Assembly (NCBI GenBank): GCA_934202095.1
Contig: CAKPXN010000006.1
Span: forward strand, 1-48,861
Direction of reading: 5' to 3'
Length of the DNA stretch: 48,861 nucleotides
Source of the DNA: an uncultured Veillonella sp.
GTDB taxonomy: Bacteria > Bacillota > Negativicutes > Veillonellales > Veillonellaceae
Below are positions 32,114 through 40,804 of this stretch, piece after piece (the first letter of the stretch is position 1; every line of letters begins with the position of its first letter). A program made the translations under genes and the position numbers. The notes below the pieces were generated by a model, which saw only the letters and a program-made list of their open reading frames with translations, searched no databases and had not been told where the DNA came from.

Positions 32114-34534
32114 TTAGTGAAACACATAACTCATCCAAGACACCAATGCCTTCTTGTATTCCTCAATGGTAGAGAATTTCGGTGTATAGTTTGTTAACCA
32201 TTCGGTTAGTGTAGGTTGTTCTGCCTCTGGGTCTACGGCAATCGGTAAATCCCAGATGTTACCATGTCTCCCCTCAAAGTAGCGCCATTTATCTTGGGCA
32301 AAGCTCACCAAGGCGTAGGCCTTATCGTATTGTTCCTTCGCAAGGTCTAGTTTGCCTAGGCTTTCATTAATCTGAGCCATAATGCTATAATCCGACGCAT
32401 TCCATGGATAGCCTAGTTCGGTGCCGGCCCAGCCAAATTTATACTCCTCATCGATGAGGGTTTGTAAATTCCGCTTATACATCTCAGCCCGTCGTGTGTC
32501 GCCAAAATGAACGGCCAATTTCACCATATATTTGACACATTCAAGGTACGCGTAATGATCCTGCGTATGGCGTGCATAGTTTGGATTGTCATAGGTTGCG
32601 TCCCACAAGACGCCAAGCTCGTCCCAGCAGGCTTGGTCCATATGGTCTAGGTGAAAATGCCATACGGCCTTAACCCATAATAGGAATTCCGCGTTCGTAT
32701 AGTTCCAATAGTGATTGCCCTGTGTATACTCATCTTCCGCCTCATGCCCATTCTCATTTAAGAGCACATGCATCTGGCTAATCCAGTCAAAACGCATGGA
32801 GAAAAGCGGTGGATACACGGTTTCAATATAGCGCTCATAGCCTATGCGATTGTCCGTTTCTACATAAAAATGCAACAACGCTAGCTGTAAATACTTAAGA
32901 TCAAAGGCACTCGATGGATTGGCCAAGTTATAAATGAATGCATCCGAACAACGTTCATACTCTAACGGATCTTTTTCCTGAGCCTGAATCAACTCTTTGA
33001 ATAGACTTTCAGCCTCACTACGGCCTGTGAAAGCATAGGCCAGTGCCCGATACCACTTGGATAGACGCCCTACTTTCAACATATACTCGTACTGCCACGA
33101 ATCTGGCGAAGGAATGTCCGCATGAGAGACCACATCGTCAAGGAAATTCACGATAGGAATCACATTATGGTACATGCGCTCGCCTCGAATGGCACGCTGA
33201 CACGCATCCAGCGCACAATACACGTGGCAACATAATTCCACATCCACCGGCGGCATGTCATCCTCATCATTCATGCCAAAGGGGTCATTAAATCCAAAGG
33301 AATCATCCGTATCAATAAAACCTTCTAGGCCAAATGAAGCATCCCTGCCAAACGGACGATTCATATTGAACGGATTGGAGTCATCGATTACAGACAAGAG
33401 CTCGTCACCCACCCCGACATACCGCTTGCGATACAATTCCTCCACGCGGTCTACATAAGGAACGAGAACATCTAAATACTGCTTATACTGATGCACCTTC
33501 GGATGCAATTCGACGCCTAGATTCTCTGTTGAAAGTTCCCGAATTATGTGTGCCACAAGAGGAAATACCTGCTGCTCTTTCACAAAACCGAGCACACCAT
33601 CATCATAAGTAGGCACCTGCTTTAAGGTACGACGAACCATCGTATATTGGATATTCCAACATTGACGAATCAACGGTTTCAACCAGCGCTCACACTCATC
33701 ATAGACGCCAATAGCTGCCTCTTCAGAAGGTCCCATGTACATTTTATACATGGACTCACAAATATTATGTAACAATCTATCCCTCGACAAGGTCTTGAGC
33801 GCGTCCGATTCTGTTTCTCCGTCCATAGCTTGCACCATATAGGCACCAAGCGCATCGGCAAGGAGTAAAAATTCAGAATGAACCTGTGTAGGCTCGGTCA
33901 TTACGTAGTGATTCGGAACCGAAAAGGCATCAACACCTTCACTGAATATATCCTCGTCCGCAGCCTTTATGCCCTCTAAGGACTGTTGCAACACGCCAAG
34001 GGATATAGGCGTTTCTATATGCACAACGTCTGCTAAATAACCATACGTACCCTCATCGGAAAACAAGGTCGTTATGAAATGACGTAGCATATTGTCGAAT
34101 ACATATTGCACTTCATCCTTAGGTGGACGGCCCTTTTGAAATAATAACTTGCGACCTCTATGGCTTTTATACAAGACATACACCTCATACTCACCCGTAC
34201 GAGGCTTTTCTAATAGAGGCTGCCCGTTATACGTACCATAGCGGATAAATTCTGGCAAGGAAAACAAGAACGCACTGCGACACTCCTCAAAGGGCTTGCC
34301 CATCTCCTCACATACGGCCTTAACGAACGCGCGAATCCGCTGCCGCTCTAGCTCAATATAAGGACCATTGGCAACTACATCGTCTTGCTCCTCATCATAA
34401 AATGGACTGATATCGCCCGCATGAAAATCTAATCCGAGCAAAAACGTCGTCGTTTCCTTGCCCTCTATCGGCGGGAACAAGGACGGCCGGATAGCGTTAA
34501 ATATGCCCGTTGTGCTAATCGTAATGTGACGCAT
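32114..34534 (-). CDS. Large uncharacterised protein (806 residues)
   Basis: The ATG at 34532-34534 has AGGAGG five bases upstream. The protein is soluble, with no signal or membrane segment. Residues 1-130 look like a beta/alpha domain (HITISTTG, TTFLLGLDFHAGDISPFYDEEQDD). Residues 140-385 and 430-806 are mostly helical, with TPR-like spacing of W, Y and L in the last third (KLDLAKEQYDKAYALVSFAQDKW). Between them, at about 386-428, is a Phe-Gly-Asp-rich linker with repeated FG and NDPFG units. I do not recognise the family. It stands between two toxin-antitoxin loci. Confidence 0.75.
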   Translation of the reverse strand: MRHITISTTGIFNAIRPSLFPPIEGKETTTFLLGLDFHAGDISPFYDEEQDDVVANGPYIELERQRIRAFVKAVCEEMGKPFEECRSAFLFSLPEFIRYGTYNGQPLLEKPRTGEYEVYVLYKSHRGRKLLFQKGRPPKDEVQYVFDNMLRHFITTLFSDEGTYGYLADVVHIETPISLGVLQQSLEGIKAADEDIFSEGVDAFSVPNHYVMTEPTQVHSEFLLLADALGAYMVQAMDGETESDALKTLSRDRLLHNICESMYKMYMGPSEEAAIGVYDECERWLKPLIRQCWNIQYTMVRRTLKQVPTYDDGVLGFVKEQQVFPLVAHIIRELSTENLGVELHPKVHQYKQYLDVLVPYVDRVEELYRKRYVGVGDELLSVIDDSNPFNMNRPFGRDASFGLEGFIDTDDSFGFNDPFGMNDEDDMPPVDVELCCHVYCALDACQRAIRGERMYHNVIPIVNFLDDVVSHADIPSPDSWQYEYMLKVGRLSKWYRALAYAFTGRSEAESLFKELIQAQEKDPLEYERCSDAFIYNLANPSSAFDLKYLQLALLHFYVETDNRIGYERYIETVYPPLFSMRFDWISQMHVLLNENGHEAEDEYTQGNHYWNYTNAEFLLWVKAVWHFHLDHMDQACWDELGVLWDATYDNPNYARHTQDHYAYLECVKYMVKLAVHFGDTRRAEMYKRNLQTLIDEEYKFGWAGTELGYPWNASDYSIMAQINESLGKLDLAKEQYDKAYALVSFAQDKWRYFEGRHGNIWDLPIAVDPEAEQPTLTEWLTNYTPKFSTIEEYKKALVSWMSYVFH

Positions 34535-34589
34535 AATACCTCCTATAAACAAACTATATAACAAAACTCTATTAACTTATTATTTTAAT

Positions 34590-34697
34590 CTATTTGTGCC
34601 GGTTAGTCTGTGATAGCAAGATATCAACATTTTTGTATAAGTAACCGAAACAATCATGGGATAAAAAATCATTTTTCTGAATAGTAAATCGTTCCAT
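34590..34697 (-). CDS. Possible 35-residue peptide
   Basis: A short frame, MERFTIQKNDFLSHD..., with CGGAGG six bases before the ATG. No similarity recognised. The ribosome site lies inside the stem CTCCGTATA/TATACGGAG (34705-34754), which could control it. It may be chance. Confidence 0.25.
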   Translation of the reverse strand: MERFTIQKNDFLSHDCFGYLYKNVDILLSQTNRHK

Positions 34698-34796
34698 AAA
34701 GAACCTCCGTATATAAAAAACAAGGAGCCTAACTTGTGAGTTTATTATACGGAGATTCCTTGTGGGGAAATAATCAAAAAAACTAGGAACAAAAAA

Positions 34797-34816
34797 AGAG
34801 CCGTTTAAAACAGCTC
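34797..34816. terminator. Weak hairpin
   Basis: GAGCCGTTTAAAACAGCTC preceded by AAAAAAA; on the minus strand GAGCTGTTTTAAACGGCTC is followed by TTTTTTTG. It could terminate transcription from the right. Confidence 0.45.
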
Positions 34817-34885
34817 AGAATGTATTTCCTGCATGATTAATGGCAGGACATACTCATTAAACGAAACGTGCTTATTCATCTGTGT

Positions 34886-35078
34886 TTGACGATGAACGTA
34901 ACTATAGTTATACTATAAGAAGATAGTCAGACGAGTAGACACGTCAGGCTCATCTCTAAATTACATAAAATATAGAATTGGCCCTTAGTTATCGATTTTT
35001 AAGGTAACGAAGGGCTATTTCTATTTACCTGGACAAATAAGCACTATCCATATCCCAAAATAACGACTGTGATCATCT
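34886..35078 (+). pseudogene. Truncated type I toxin-antitoxin copy C
   Basis: The antitoxin promoter (TTGACG 34886-34891, 17 bases, TATACT 34909-34914) and GATAGTCAGACGAG are intact. The toxin side keeps its stop (CTA 35015-35017) and about 20 C-terminal codons in decayed form, but the start, ribosome site and toxin promoter are gone; the sequence joins copy D's upstream region at about 35078. It looks like a unit shortened by recombination with the copy next to it. Confidence 0.7.
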
Positions 35079-35082
35079 ATAT

Positions 35083-35111
35083 TTGACGATGAACGCAACC
35101 ATCGTTATAAT
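35083..35111 (+). promoter_or_regulatory. Promoter of antitoxin RNA, copy D
   Basis: TTGACG (35083-35088), 17 bases, TATAAT (35106-35111). Confidence 0.8.
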
Positions 35112-35117
35112 ATAAGA

Positions 35118-35222
35118 AGATAGTCAGACGAGTGGATACGTCAGGCTCATCTCGAAATCTATAAAATATTAGGAAATGGCCTTTCAGTTATCGAATTATC
35201 AAAGATAACGAAGGGCTATTTG
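35118..35222 (+). ncRNA. Predicted antitoxin RNA, type I toxin-antitoxin copy D
   Basis: Begins GATAGTCAGACGAG and ends at GAAATGGCCTTTC against GAAGGGCTATTTG; complementary to the toxin 3' end. Confidence 0.65.
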
Positions 35223-35317
35223 TCTTTTCCTAGACAAATAAGCGCTATTAACGCCCCAAAGGCGATAACCACGGTCATCACCTGTAATAGGAGCATAATG
35301 ATTTCATAATCACTCAT
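35216..35317 (-). CDS. Putative holin-like toxin peptide, copy D
   Basis: A 33-residue peptide identical to copy B up to residue 29 and ending LGKDK. The ribosome site and leader are as in B. Promoter: TTGTAT (35402-35407), 17 bases, TATAAT (35379-35384). The near-identity of B and D, 3.4 kb apart, points to recent duplication or gene conversion. Confidence 0.75.
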   Translation of the reverse strand: MSDYEIIMLLLQVMTVVIAFGALIALICLGKDK

Positions 35318-35378
35318 AGGCTTACCCCTCCCTTCAATAACGAAGAGAGGCCCAACCTCGTCCAACTATCTTATGTTA

Positions 35379-35407
35379 ATTATATACCAAACAAACATAC
35401 GATACAA
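35379..35407 (-). promoter_or_regulatory. Promoter of toxin mRNA, copy D
   Basis: Minus-strand TTGTAT (35402-35407), 17 bases, TATAAT (35379-35384). Confidence 0.7.
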
Positions 35408-35437
35408 TAAGCATCGTATTATAGAGATTTATAGATG

Positions 35438-35474
35438 AAAACTCTACCTTAGGAAATCTAGGGTAGAGTTTTTT
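35438..35474. terminator. Terminator next to the CRISPR remnant
   Basis: AAACTCTACC pairs with GGGTAGAGTTT, followed by TTTT on the plus strand. On the minus strand it would end a transcript coming from the CRISPR remnant. Confidence 0.7.
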
Positions 35475-35511
35475 GTGTTTGTGGGATATTCACATCTAAT
35501 TATTGAGTTTT

Positions 35512-35961
35512 TGTCATACACCGTAAACGGTAAGTGCTGTTGCAAGTTGCATTTTTCATTAATATGAGGCTTTAGCTATTTCGTTTCAATACCGCAAGCG
35601 GTAAGTACTGTTACAACTACGCATACGCAGTTAAATTGAATCGCAAATACTGGAAGGGTTTCAATACCGCAAGAAGTAGGCATATTCACTCTATCCTTTT
35701 CGTTTTCCCCTTCCTTCGGTCAGGGACGAAAGATGTGCGGACCTCATCGTCGCTTTGCTCCTCTGCTGCCTCGCACCCTTCGTCGCATACAATAACCGAT
35801 AAGCACTGTTTCAACGGTGTAAGGTTTCGCTGGAGGAGGACGTCTTATAGTTGTTTCAATACCGCAAGCGGTAAGCACTGTTGCAACAGCGGGTTCTAGA
35901 AAGCCAGTATTTAAGCGGTTCCAAAAGGTAGTTTTGGAAAATCTCAAACCGTAAACGGTAA
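35512..35961 (-). CRISPR. Degenerate CRISPR array without cas genes
   Basis: The best repeat is 35853-35887, 35 nt on the plus strand, starting GTTTCAATACCGCAAGCGG and ending ACTGTTGCAAC. On the minus strand it ends ATTGAAAC, as type I/III repeats do, and it holds the palindrome ACCGC-AA-GCGGT. Further copies: 35583-35617 (one or two changes), 35512-35546, 35780-35815 and 35945-35961 (decayed), and 35658-35680 (5' half only). Distances between units are 36, 40 and 37 nt where measurable, typical spacers. The 100-bp gap 35681-35780 could hide a lost repeat. No cas gene is in the window. Confidence 0.7.
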
Positions 35962-36190
35962 TTTTTCGCTCATTAGGTTCTAGAGGACCTAGAAACCCAG
36001 GTAAATACTGGTGGAAAACCTTTTTTCTAAAGATACAGTAATTATAAAGGTTTTATGAAATTACGTCAATATGAGGGTAGGTTTTCCAAGAGGTCTATTT
36101 TTTACAAAACACAGGTAATATCTAGGTTTGTCTCTATTTTTAGCTATTTTGGGGTCGCGGAAAACCTTTTACTTCGATTTTATTCAGAAA
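35962..36190 (-). other. AT-rich leader-like region of the CRISPR remnant
   Basis: No gene. GGAAAACCTTTT occurs twice (about 36013 and 36159) and GGTTTTCC once, along with two TTCTAGA... motifs (35894 and 35978). This lies on the side where a leader would be for minus-strand repeats, next to the most intact repeats. Confidence 0.45.
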
Positions 36191-36195
36191 AAGAC

Positions 36196-36228
36196 GACCC
36201 AAGTGTTTCATAATGATTCACTTGGGTC
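36196..36228 (-). terminator. Terminator of the restriction-modification operon
   Basis: GACCCAAGTG pairs with CACTTGGGTC; the minus strand continues GTCTTTTTC. It lies past the operon's last gene and the fragment at 36273-36415. Confidence 0.75.
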
Positions 36229-36272
36229 TTTCGTATGTAATTAATGCGTAAGGGCCAATGACTCTAGCTACT

Positions 36273-36415
36273 CTAATCAAGAATCTCCACTATTTCACCA
36301 ATTTCACTAGCAAACAACTCATAACAGCCAACATATATCGATGCTTCCTCCATAATGGTCAAATCGGCACTCGTTTGTCAATACACTCGTATTGGGACAA
36401 TTCATCACGTATCGA
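36273..36415 (-). pseudogene. Frame-shifted fragment of an [FeFe]-hydrogenase-like gene
   Basis: In one frame the minus strand (36339-36368) encodes ADLTIMEEAS, identical to residues 140-149 of the hydrogenase at 41323-42753, with about 23 of 30 bases the same and differences mostly in third positions. Upstream, in another frame, traces of the preceding VVDTN segment may remain. The frame then runs on through IYVGCYELFASEIGEIVEILD to a stop at 36273-36275, which does not match the hydrogenase. Confidence 0.45.
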
Positions 36416-36439
36416 CCTAGTAGAAACTTAATCCACAAG

Positions 36440-36937
36440 TTAAAAACTAGAATGATTAAATTCACTATTCTGAAAGGCTCTATCAATCATCGCTTTTAAT
36501 TCGCTAATATTAGCATAATGATAAATTTTAAAATGTTTAGTATATCGCACCTTTCCTATTTGATCTGCAGTATCGGTTGATAAACGCATCATCTCTGGAT
36601 TTTCATTTTTCCAATCTTGATGCCACGCAACTAAAACAGCAGTTTGATTTTTATCACATTGTAGCGATAATTCTATAGATGGTTTTATTATTTTTCGTTC
36701 AAATTGTCCTAGCGTATTAAACGCAAAAACACCATTTTCAAAATACTTATCTCTAATTTCCCAATCAAATCCGATTGTCTGATCTGTTAATTCATTTTTA
36801 ATGTATCCATCATCAATAAATGTTTCTTTTTCAATTGGATAAATTTTTATATGATTAAATGTGCTTTCCTCATTAAATAATTTAGCAAATGCTTTTAATG
36901 ATTGATCTGAAAGTTCATATTTACTACTTCTATACAT
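36440..36937 (-). CDS. Unknown protein of the restriction-modification operon
   Basis: A 165-residue soluble protein with GGAG eight bases before the ATG. It is 16 bases downstream of the type III res gene and co-directional. Motifs are not recognised: TIGFDWEIRDKYFENG, FERKIIKPSIELSLQC and VAWHQDWKNENP contain a spaced set of Asp, Glu and Lys that might be a nuclease core, but this is speculative. It could be a modulator or immunity-type accessory of the operon. Confidence 0.7.
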   Translation of the reverse strand: MYRSSKYELSDQSLKAFAKLFNEESTFNHIKIYPIEKETFIDDGYIKNELTDQTIGFDWEIRDKYFENGVFAFNTLGQFERKIIKPSIELSLQCDKNQTAVLVAWHQDWKNENPEMMRLSTDTADQIGKVRYTKHFKIYHYANISELKAMIDRAFQNSEFNHSSF

Positions 36938-36953
36938 AGTTATATCTCCACAC

Positions 36954-39167
36954 TTAAATTACTAAACTAAGATATACCCACTTATCATCAGCCATATCAC
37001 TTACAAACTCGGTGTTATTGATATAAAGCTCTCCATCTTTATCTCTAACAAAGCCCCAATGTATATCTTTTCCTTCCGCATAGTTTTTAAATGCATTAAA
37101 CTTATTTTCGATTTGCCTATCAATATTTTTATCTTGCCCTTTTACTTCTCCTCCTTTCGTTTCAATGACCCAAACAGAGCCATCTTTTTTCTTTACAATA
37201 TAGTCTGCATAAAACAACCATTGATGTTGGAGTGCATCTATATAAACGATAGAAAAATATTGCTGACCTGTATCCCCATTTTTATAAACCCATTCAATAT
37301 CATCACGACTTTCACAGTATTTTTCAAATAGCATTTCCGATGTTGACCTTACAAGGCTAGTTACATATCCAGATGTGTAACCCTCATAGGCATTACTTAA
37401 ATACTCAATTTCATTTTTAACCCCAACATCATATTTATAGAAATCTTGTTCCGGTATTCTAAAGGTTGATTTTTTAGGCATTAAATTTAAACTCATTTGA
37501 ACTGCCATATCAGATGTAACATCTTTGAATTCTTCTTTTAATTTATGCTCATTATTTACAACAAATGCATAAAACTCTGCAGTTGGCAGCTTTAACAGAT
37601 TCATTTTACCACGGTTCCCTTGTCGGAAAAGTCGTTCCAAAATGACTTTAACTTTTGCCGTTGTCATTCCTATAGTAGATTTAATCGCATCTACACTGTG
37701 AAGAAGCTCAATACCATGTGTATGCGTATTAACTCTCTTTCTAGTAGTATAGAATGAATCACTTTCTATAACCATATTGGTACGAATAAATTTACCATGT
37801 AAAGCACGACCAATAATCTCATCTCCGAAGATATATCCATCCGCTTCCAATTTTGTTTGGTTTAATTCTTTATCACTTGTTAAAGCATATTTTTTTACAA
37901 AGAAATCATAAATTTTGTGGAGTACTTCCCGTTCACCAAGCCCATTAAAATCAAGATCACGAATTTCTTTTTCTAAGGTGAAAGTCTTACATTTGTCTTT
38001 TAAAAATAGTCTTCTAGTTTCATATGCCTTATCCACGTTTGCCAGCAAACCTGCCTTATACTTTTCATCAAAAGTATACACATAGCAGAAATCAAGGAGC
38101 TCATCTTCATAGTGTTTTGCTTCAGGCATACGTCTTATACGGCCTATGGTTTGTATTTCAAAGCTTTCACTCATTCCTTCACGAAGTTTTACTAGTATTG
38201 TTGCTCTTGGGCAATCCCATCCAGTAGAGATAGCTTGTTTCATGAGTAAAAAGATAGGTACACCATCATTGTCGGTTAAATTATCGGGTAAATCTTTCTT
38301 ATCTTCACTCATCCATTTACTTACCATACCGTTGTCATAGGTATAACCCATGGATTCCAGTTTTGCTTCCACCGCCTCAATAGTTTCTGGTTGTCCATTG
38401 GGAAATTGAATCAGAACAAGTGGTCGAATATTTTTATTTAGTTTTTTATAGTTATCAGCAATTTCTTTTCTTTTACTATCCGCTAAATCTAAAAGAGTGT
38501 TGAAGTCATCATCAATATTTACGTTTTCTGTTATTCCTTCATTAACATAAAGTGCTTTGGTTATAAGTCCTGCGTTGATAACATCTAGCTCATCAATTTC
38601 AAAAAATTCAAAACGTTTATTTTCTATAGCCGTAGCACTAACACGAATAATATGTTTTGCAGCGAAGGCATCGATAATGGACTTTGCCTTTGCTGTATTA
38701 TTGGAATGTTCCTCATCAATGATGACTATAAATTCAGTACCTTTTCTATGAGCTTCCGCGATTCGATCAAACAGATTTTTCCTTTCACTATCACGAATAG
38801 CAATATTACCACTCTTAGTAACAAGCTCCCAGTTTATAAAAGTAGTAGATTCTTCAGCAAATCCACCCAAAAGTGCATCAAAAAGATTTTGTGTATTTCT
38901 CCCCGGAGAAAGTTTTATCATTTTTTCTCTGCTTTGTTCTTCAAGATTTCCCTTACCCGGACAAAGCCAAATAAAAGCGGTTTTCTTATCTACATTGCTT
39001 AGGTATGTATCTATATAGTCAATCAAGATAATCGTCTTACCCGATCCTGTGGGAGCCTTCATTACAATGGTTTCTTTTGCATCAGTTTTAGTTGTTAAAT
39101 TAATTAAATTGGTGACTGCTTTTTCTTGGAATTCAAAAAGGTTTATTGTCGAGCCTGGATTTACCAT
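36954..39167 (-). CDS. Type III restriction enzyme, Res subunit
   Basis: A 737-residue protein. The DEAD/DEAH-type helicase domain has Walker A APTGSGKT at 38-45 and DEEH at 151-154, and the motif GWDCPRATILVKLREG near 315-330 followed by QTIGRIRRMPEAKHY. The C-terminal endonuclease domain has YADYIVKK ... VWVIETKGG near 650-672, a PD-(D/E)xK core (Asp about 655, Glu669, Lys671). It translocates on DNA and cuts with the Mod subunit. Its ATG overlaps the stop of mod (ATGGTAA), with AAGGAGG ten bases upstream, so the two are coupled. Confidence 0.93.
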   Translation of the reverse strand: MVNPGSTINLFEFQEKAVTNLINLTTKTDAKETIVMKAPTGSGKTIILIDYIDTYLSNVDKKTAFIWLCPGKGNLEEQSREKMIKLSPGRNTQNLFDALLGGFAEESTTFINWELVTKSGNIAIRDSERKNLFDRIAEAHRKGTEFIVIIDEEHSNNTAKAKSIIDAFAAKHIIRVSATAIENKRFEFFEIDELDVINAGLITKALYVNEGITENVNIDDDFNTLLDLADSKRKEIADNYKKLNKNIRPLVLIQFPNGQPETIEAVEAKLESMGYTYDNGMVSKWMSEDKKDLPDNLTDNDGVPIFLLMKQAISTGWDCPRATILVKLREGMSESFEIQTIGRIRRMPEAKHYEDELLDFCYVYTFDEKYKAGLLANVDKAYETRRLFLKDKCKTFTLEKEIRDLDFNGLGEREVLHKIYDFFVKKYALTSDKELNQTKLEADGYIFGDEIIGRALHGKFIRTNMVIESDSFYTTRKRVNTHTHGIELLHSVDAIKSTIGMTTAKVKVILERLFRQGNRGKMNLLKLPTAEFYAFVVNNEHKLKEEFKDVTSDMAVQMSLNLMPKKSTFRIPEQDFYKYDVGVKNEIEYLSNAYEGYTSGYVTSLVRSTSEMLFEKYCESRDDIEWVYKNGDTGQQYFSIVYIDALQHQWLFYADYIVKKKDGSVWVIETKGGEVKGQDKNIDRQIENKFNAFKNYAEGKDIHWGFVRDKDGELYINNTEFVSDMADDKWVYLSLVI

Positions 39168-40804
39168 GATTCACCAACCTCCTTTAGTTCGGATCCAAAA
39201 TAGTAGTCAGGAATACTATGTATTTCCACGGTAGAGAATAATTTGTTTTGCGTACTTGTAAATAAAACATCTCTAGATACATAAATTGCCTTTAAGTCTT
39301 GATAGTTATCCCAATTTTTTTCTAAGCTATCTGCTTCTTCATCTGACAAGATAAGCTTATATTCCTTATCATCAATCTTAATCCCCTGTTCTAGCTGAAC
39401 CATTTCCTCAATATGTTGTAATAGCTCACTGCTTACATCTTCGGCATCCTTTGAAATAAAATCTGTCTTATAATATTTCAAATTAGCAGGTATTCCTTCT
39501 ACATCACCATAACCATTGATAACTCTTTTTAGTCTTTCATAGGTTACTTCTTCGCAAATATTGTTTTCATTATTCGTACAAAGAATAAACTTACGATTTC
39601 CGCCATCTTCTTTATTCAATCGCATTACTGCATGACCAGTTGTGCCGCTACCTGCAAAAAAATCTAAAATAGTAGAATCTTTTGCAGAAACCGATTTTAT
39701 TAATGTCTCAATAAATAAGATTGGTTTGGGGTAGTCAAACTTACTAGACTTACTAGTATTAAATATATTCAAAATTTCTTTTGTTGCTACGGAATTCATA
39801 AAACTATTATCACTAAATTCAAGAGTCGCAACAGGCATATGTTTATTTTGCAGTTTGTTTGCATATCTTTTGAATATAAATCCACGCTGATTTTTTGTGA
39901 TTTTTTCTTTGAACTTAATTCTTCCAGAATTTATATAAGAGTCCATAGTCTCTTTTGAAAATGCCCAATATCTGCCTTTAGGAGGATAATCAATTTGACC
40001 GGTATACGGATTCTCTATAGGGAAATATGTACTTTCACCACCACTTTTTGCACTTGGATCTCCAGAAGTCCAATCACCATTAGGATCATTATCAGGGTTA
40101 CTATATGAATCTAATTTCTTTTTATCTCCAACAAAATAGGGTTTAGACTTATTCTTAGCATATACATGTAAATATTCATGCTGAATATTTAAACCATTAC
40201 CATCATCACCGGTCATAGACTTTGTTTTACGTATAAATGTTGTAAGATAATTTTGCTCTCCAAAAACATCATCGCATAAAAGTTTAAGCTGACAATATTC
40301 ATTTTCATCTATACTTATAAACAATACACCTTTCTCACTTAATAATTCTTTTGCAGCAACGATTCGTTCAGACATAAATGACAACCATTTTGAATGCCTA
40401 TAACCATCTTCGTAACCTATCATCTTATCACCATAGATGAATTCTTTGTTTTTCGTGTTATAAGGAGGATCGATATAGATAACATCAATCTTTCCTTTAT
40501 GTGTTTTTTCTAAAAGCTTAAGGCTGTGTAGATTATCTCCTTCTAAAAGAAAGTTGTAATTATTATCTTCTCTAGCTCTAACCTCTCTGTCTGTTACTTC
40601 AGTAAAAACAGGGATGTTATCCTTTATCATAATATCAACTTGTTCTTCGTGCTTTTCCCAAACAAGTCCATACTTTTTTGAATTTAATTCATTCTCTATT
40701 TCGCCAAGTGCCATCAGCATTTCATCATTATCTTGGTATTCAGCTTTTATCTTATCTAAGAACTCTAACATCCTTTGACGCTTTTGCTGTGATAAATTCG
40801 CCAT
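39161..40804 (-). CDS. Type III DNA methyltransferase, Mod subunit
   Basis: A 547-residue site-specific adenine methyltransferase of the beta class: the catalytic motif DPPY at 112-115 comes before the AdoMet-binding FAGSG near 382. Between them lies the target-recognition region, which is not conserved and whose target cannot be read. Mod supplies recognition for the Res subunit. It starts directly after the stop of the HTH gene (TAA then ATG), so the three are one operon. Internal and end sequences look intact, without repeats of the phase-variable kind. Confidence 0.93.
   Translation of the reverse strand: MANLSQQKRQRMLEFLDKIKAEYQDNDEMLMALGEIENELNSKKYGLVWEKHEEQVDIMIKDNIPVFTEVTDREVRAREDNNYNFLLEGDNLHSLKLLEKTHKGKIDVIYIDPPYNTKNKEFIYGDKMIGYEDGYRHSKWLSFMSERIVAAKELLSEKGVLFISIDENEYCQLKLLCDDVFGEQNYLTTFIRKTKSMTGDDGNGLNIQHEYLHVYAKNKSKPYFVGDKKKLDSYSNPDNDPNGDWTSGDPSAKSGGESTYFPIENPYTGQIDYPPKGRYWAFSKETMDSYINSGRIKFKEKITKNQRGFIFKRYANKLQNKHMPVATLEFSDNSFMNSVATKEILNIFNTSKSSKFDYPKPILFIETLIKSVSAKDSTILDFFAGSGTTGHAVMRLNKEDGGNRKFILCTNNENNICEEVTYERLKRVINGYGDVEGIPANLKYYKTDFISKDAEDVSSELLQHIEEMVQLEQGIKIDDKEYKLILSDEEADSLEKNWDNYQDLKAIYVSRDVLFTSTQNKLFSTVEIHSIPDYYFGSELKEVGESW

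Noticed and set aside
20690..35407. Prophage interpretation of the holin-like peptides
   Set aside because: No capsid, terminase, integrase or lysin genes are in the window; each peptide has its own convergent RNA promoter, as in type I toxin-antitoxin loci.
35636..35947. Two open frames over the CRISPR remnant
   Set aside because: They are made of CRISPR repeats and spacers, lack ribosome sites and overlap each other on opposite strands.
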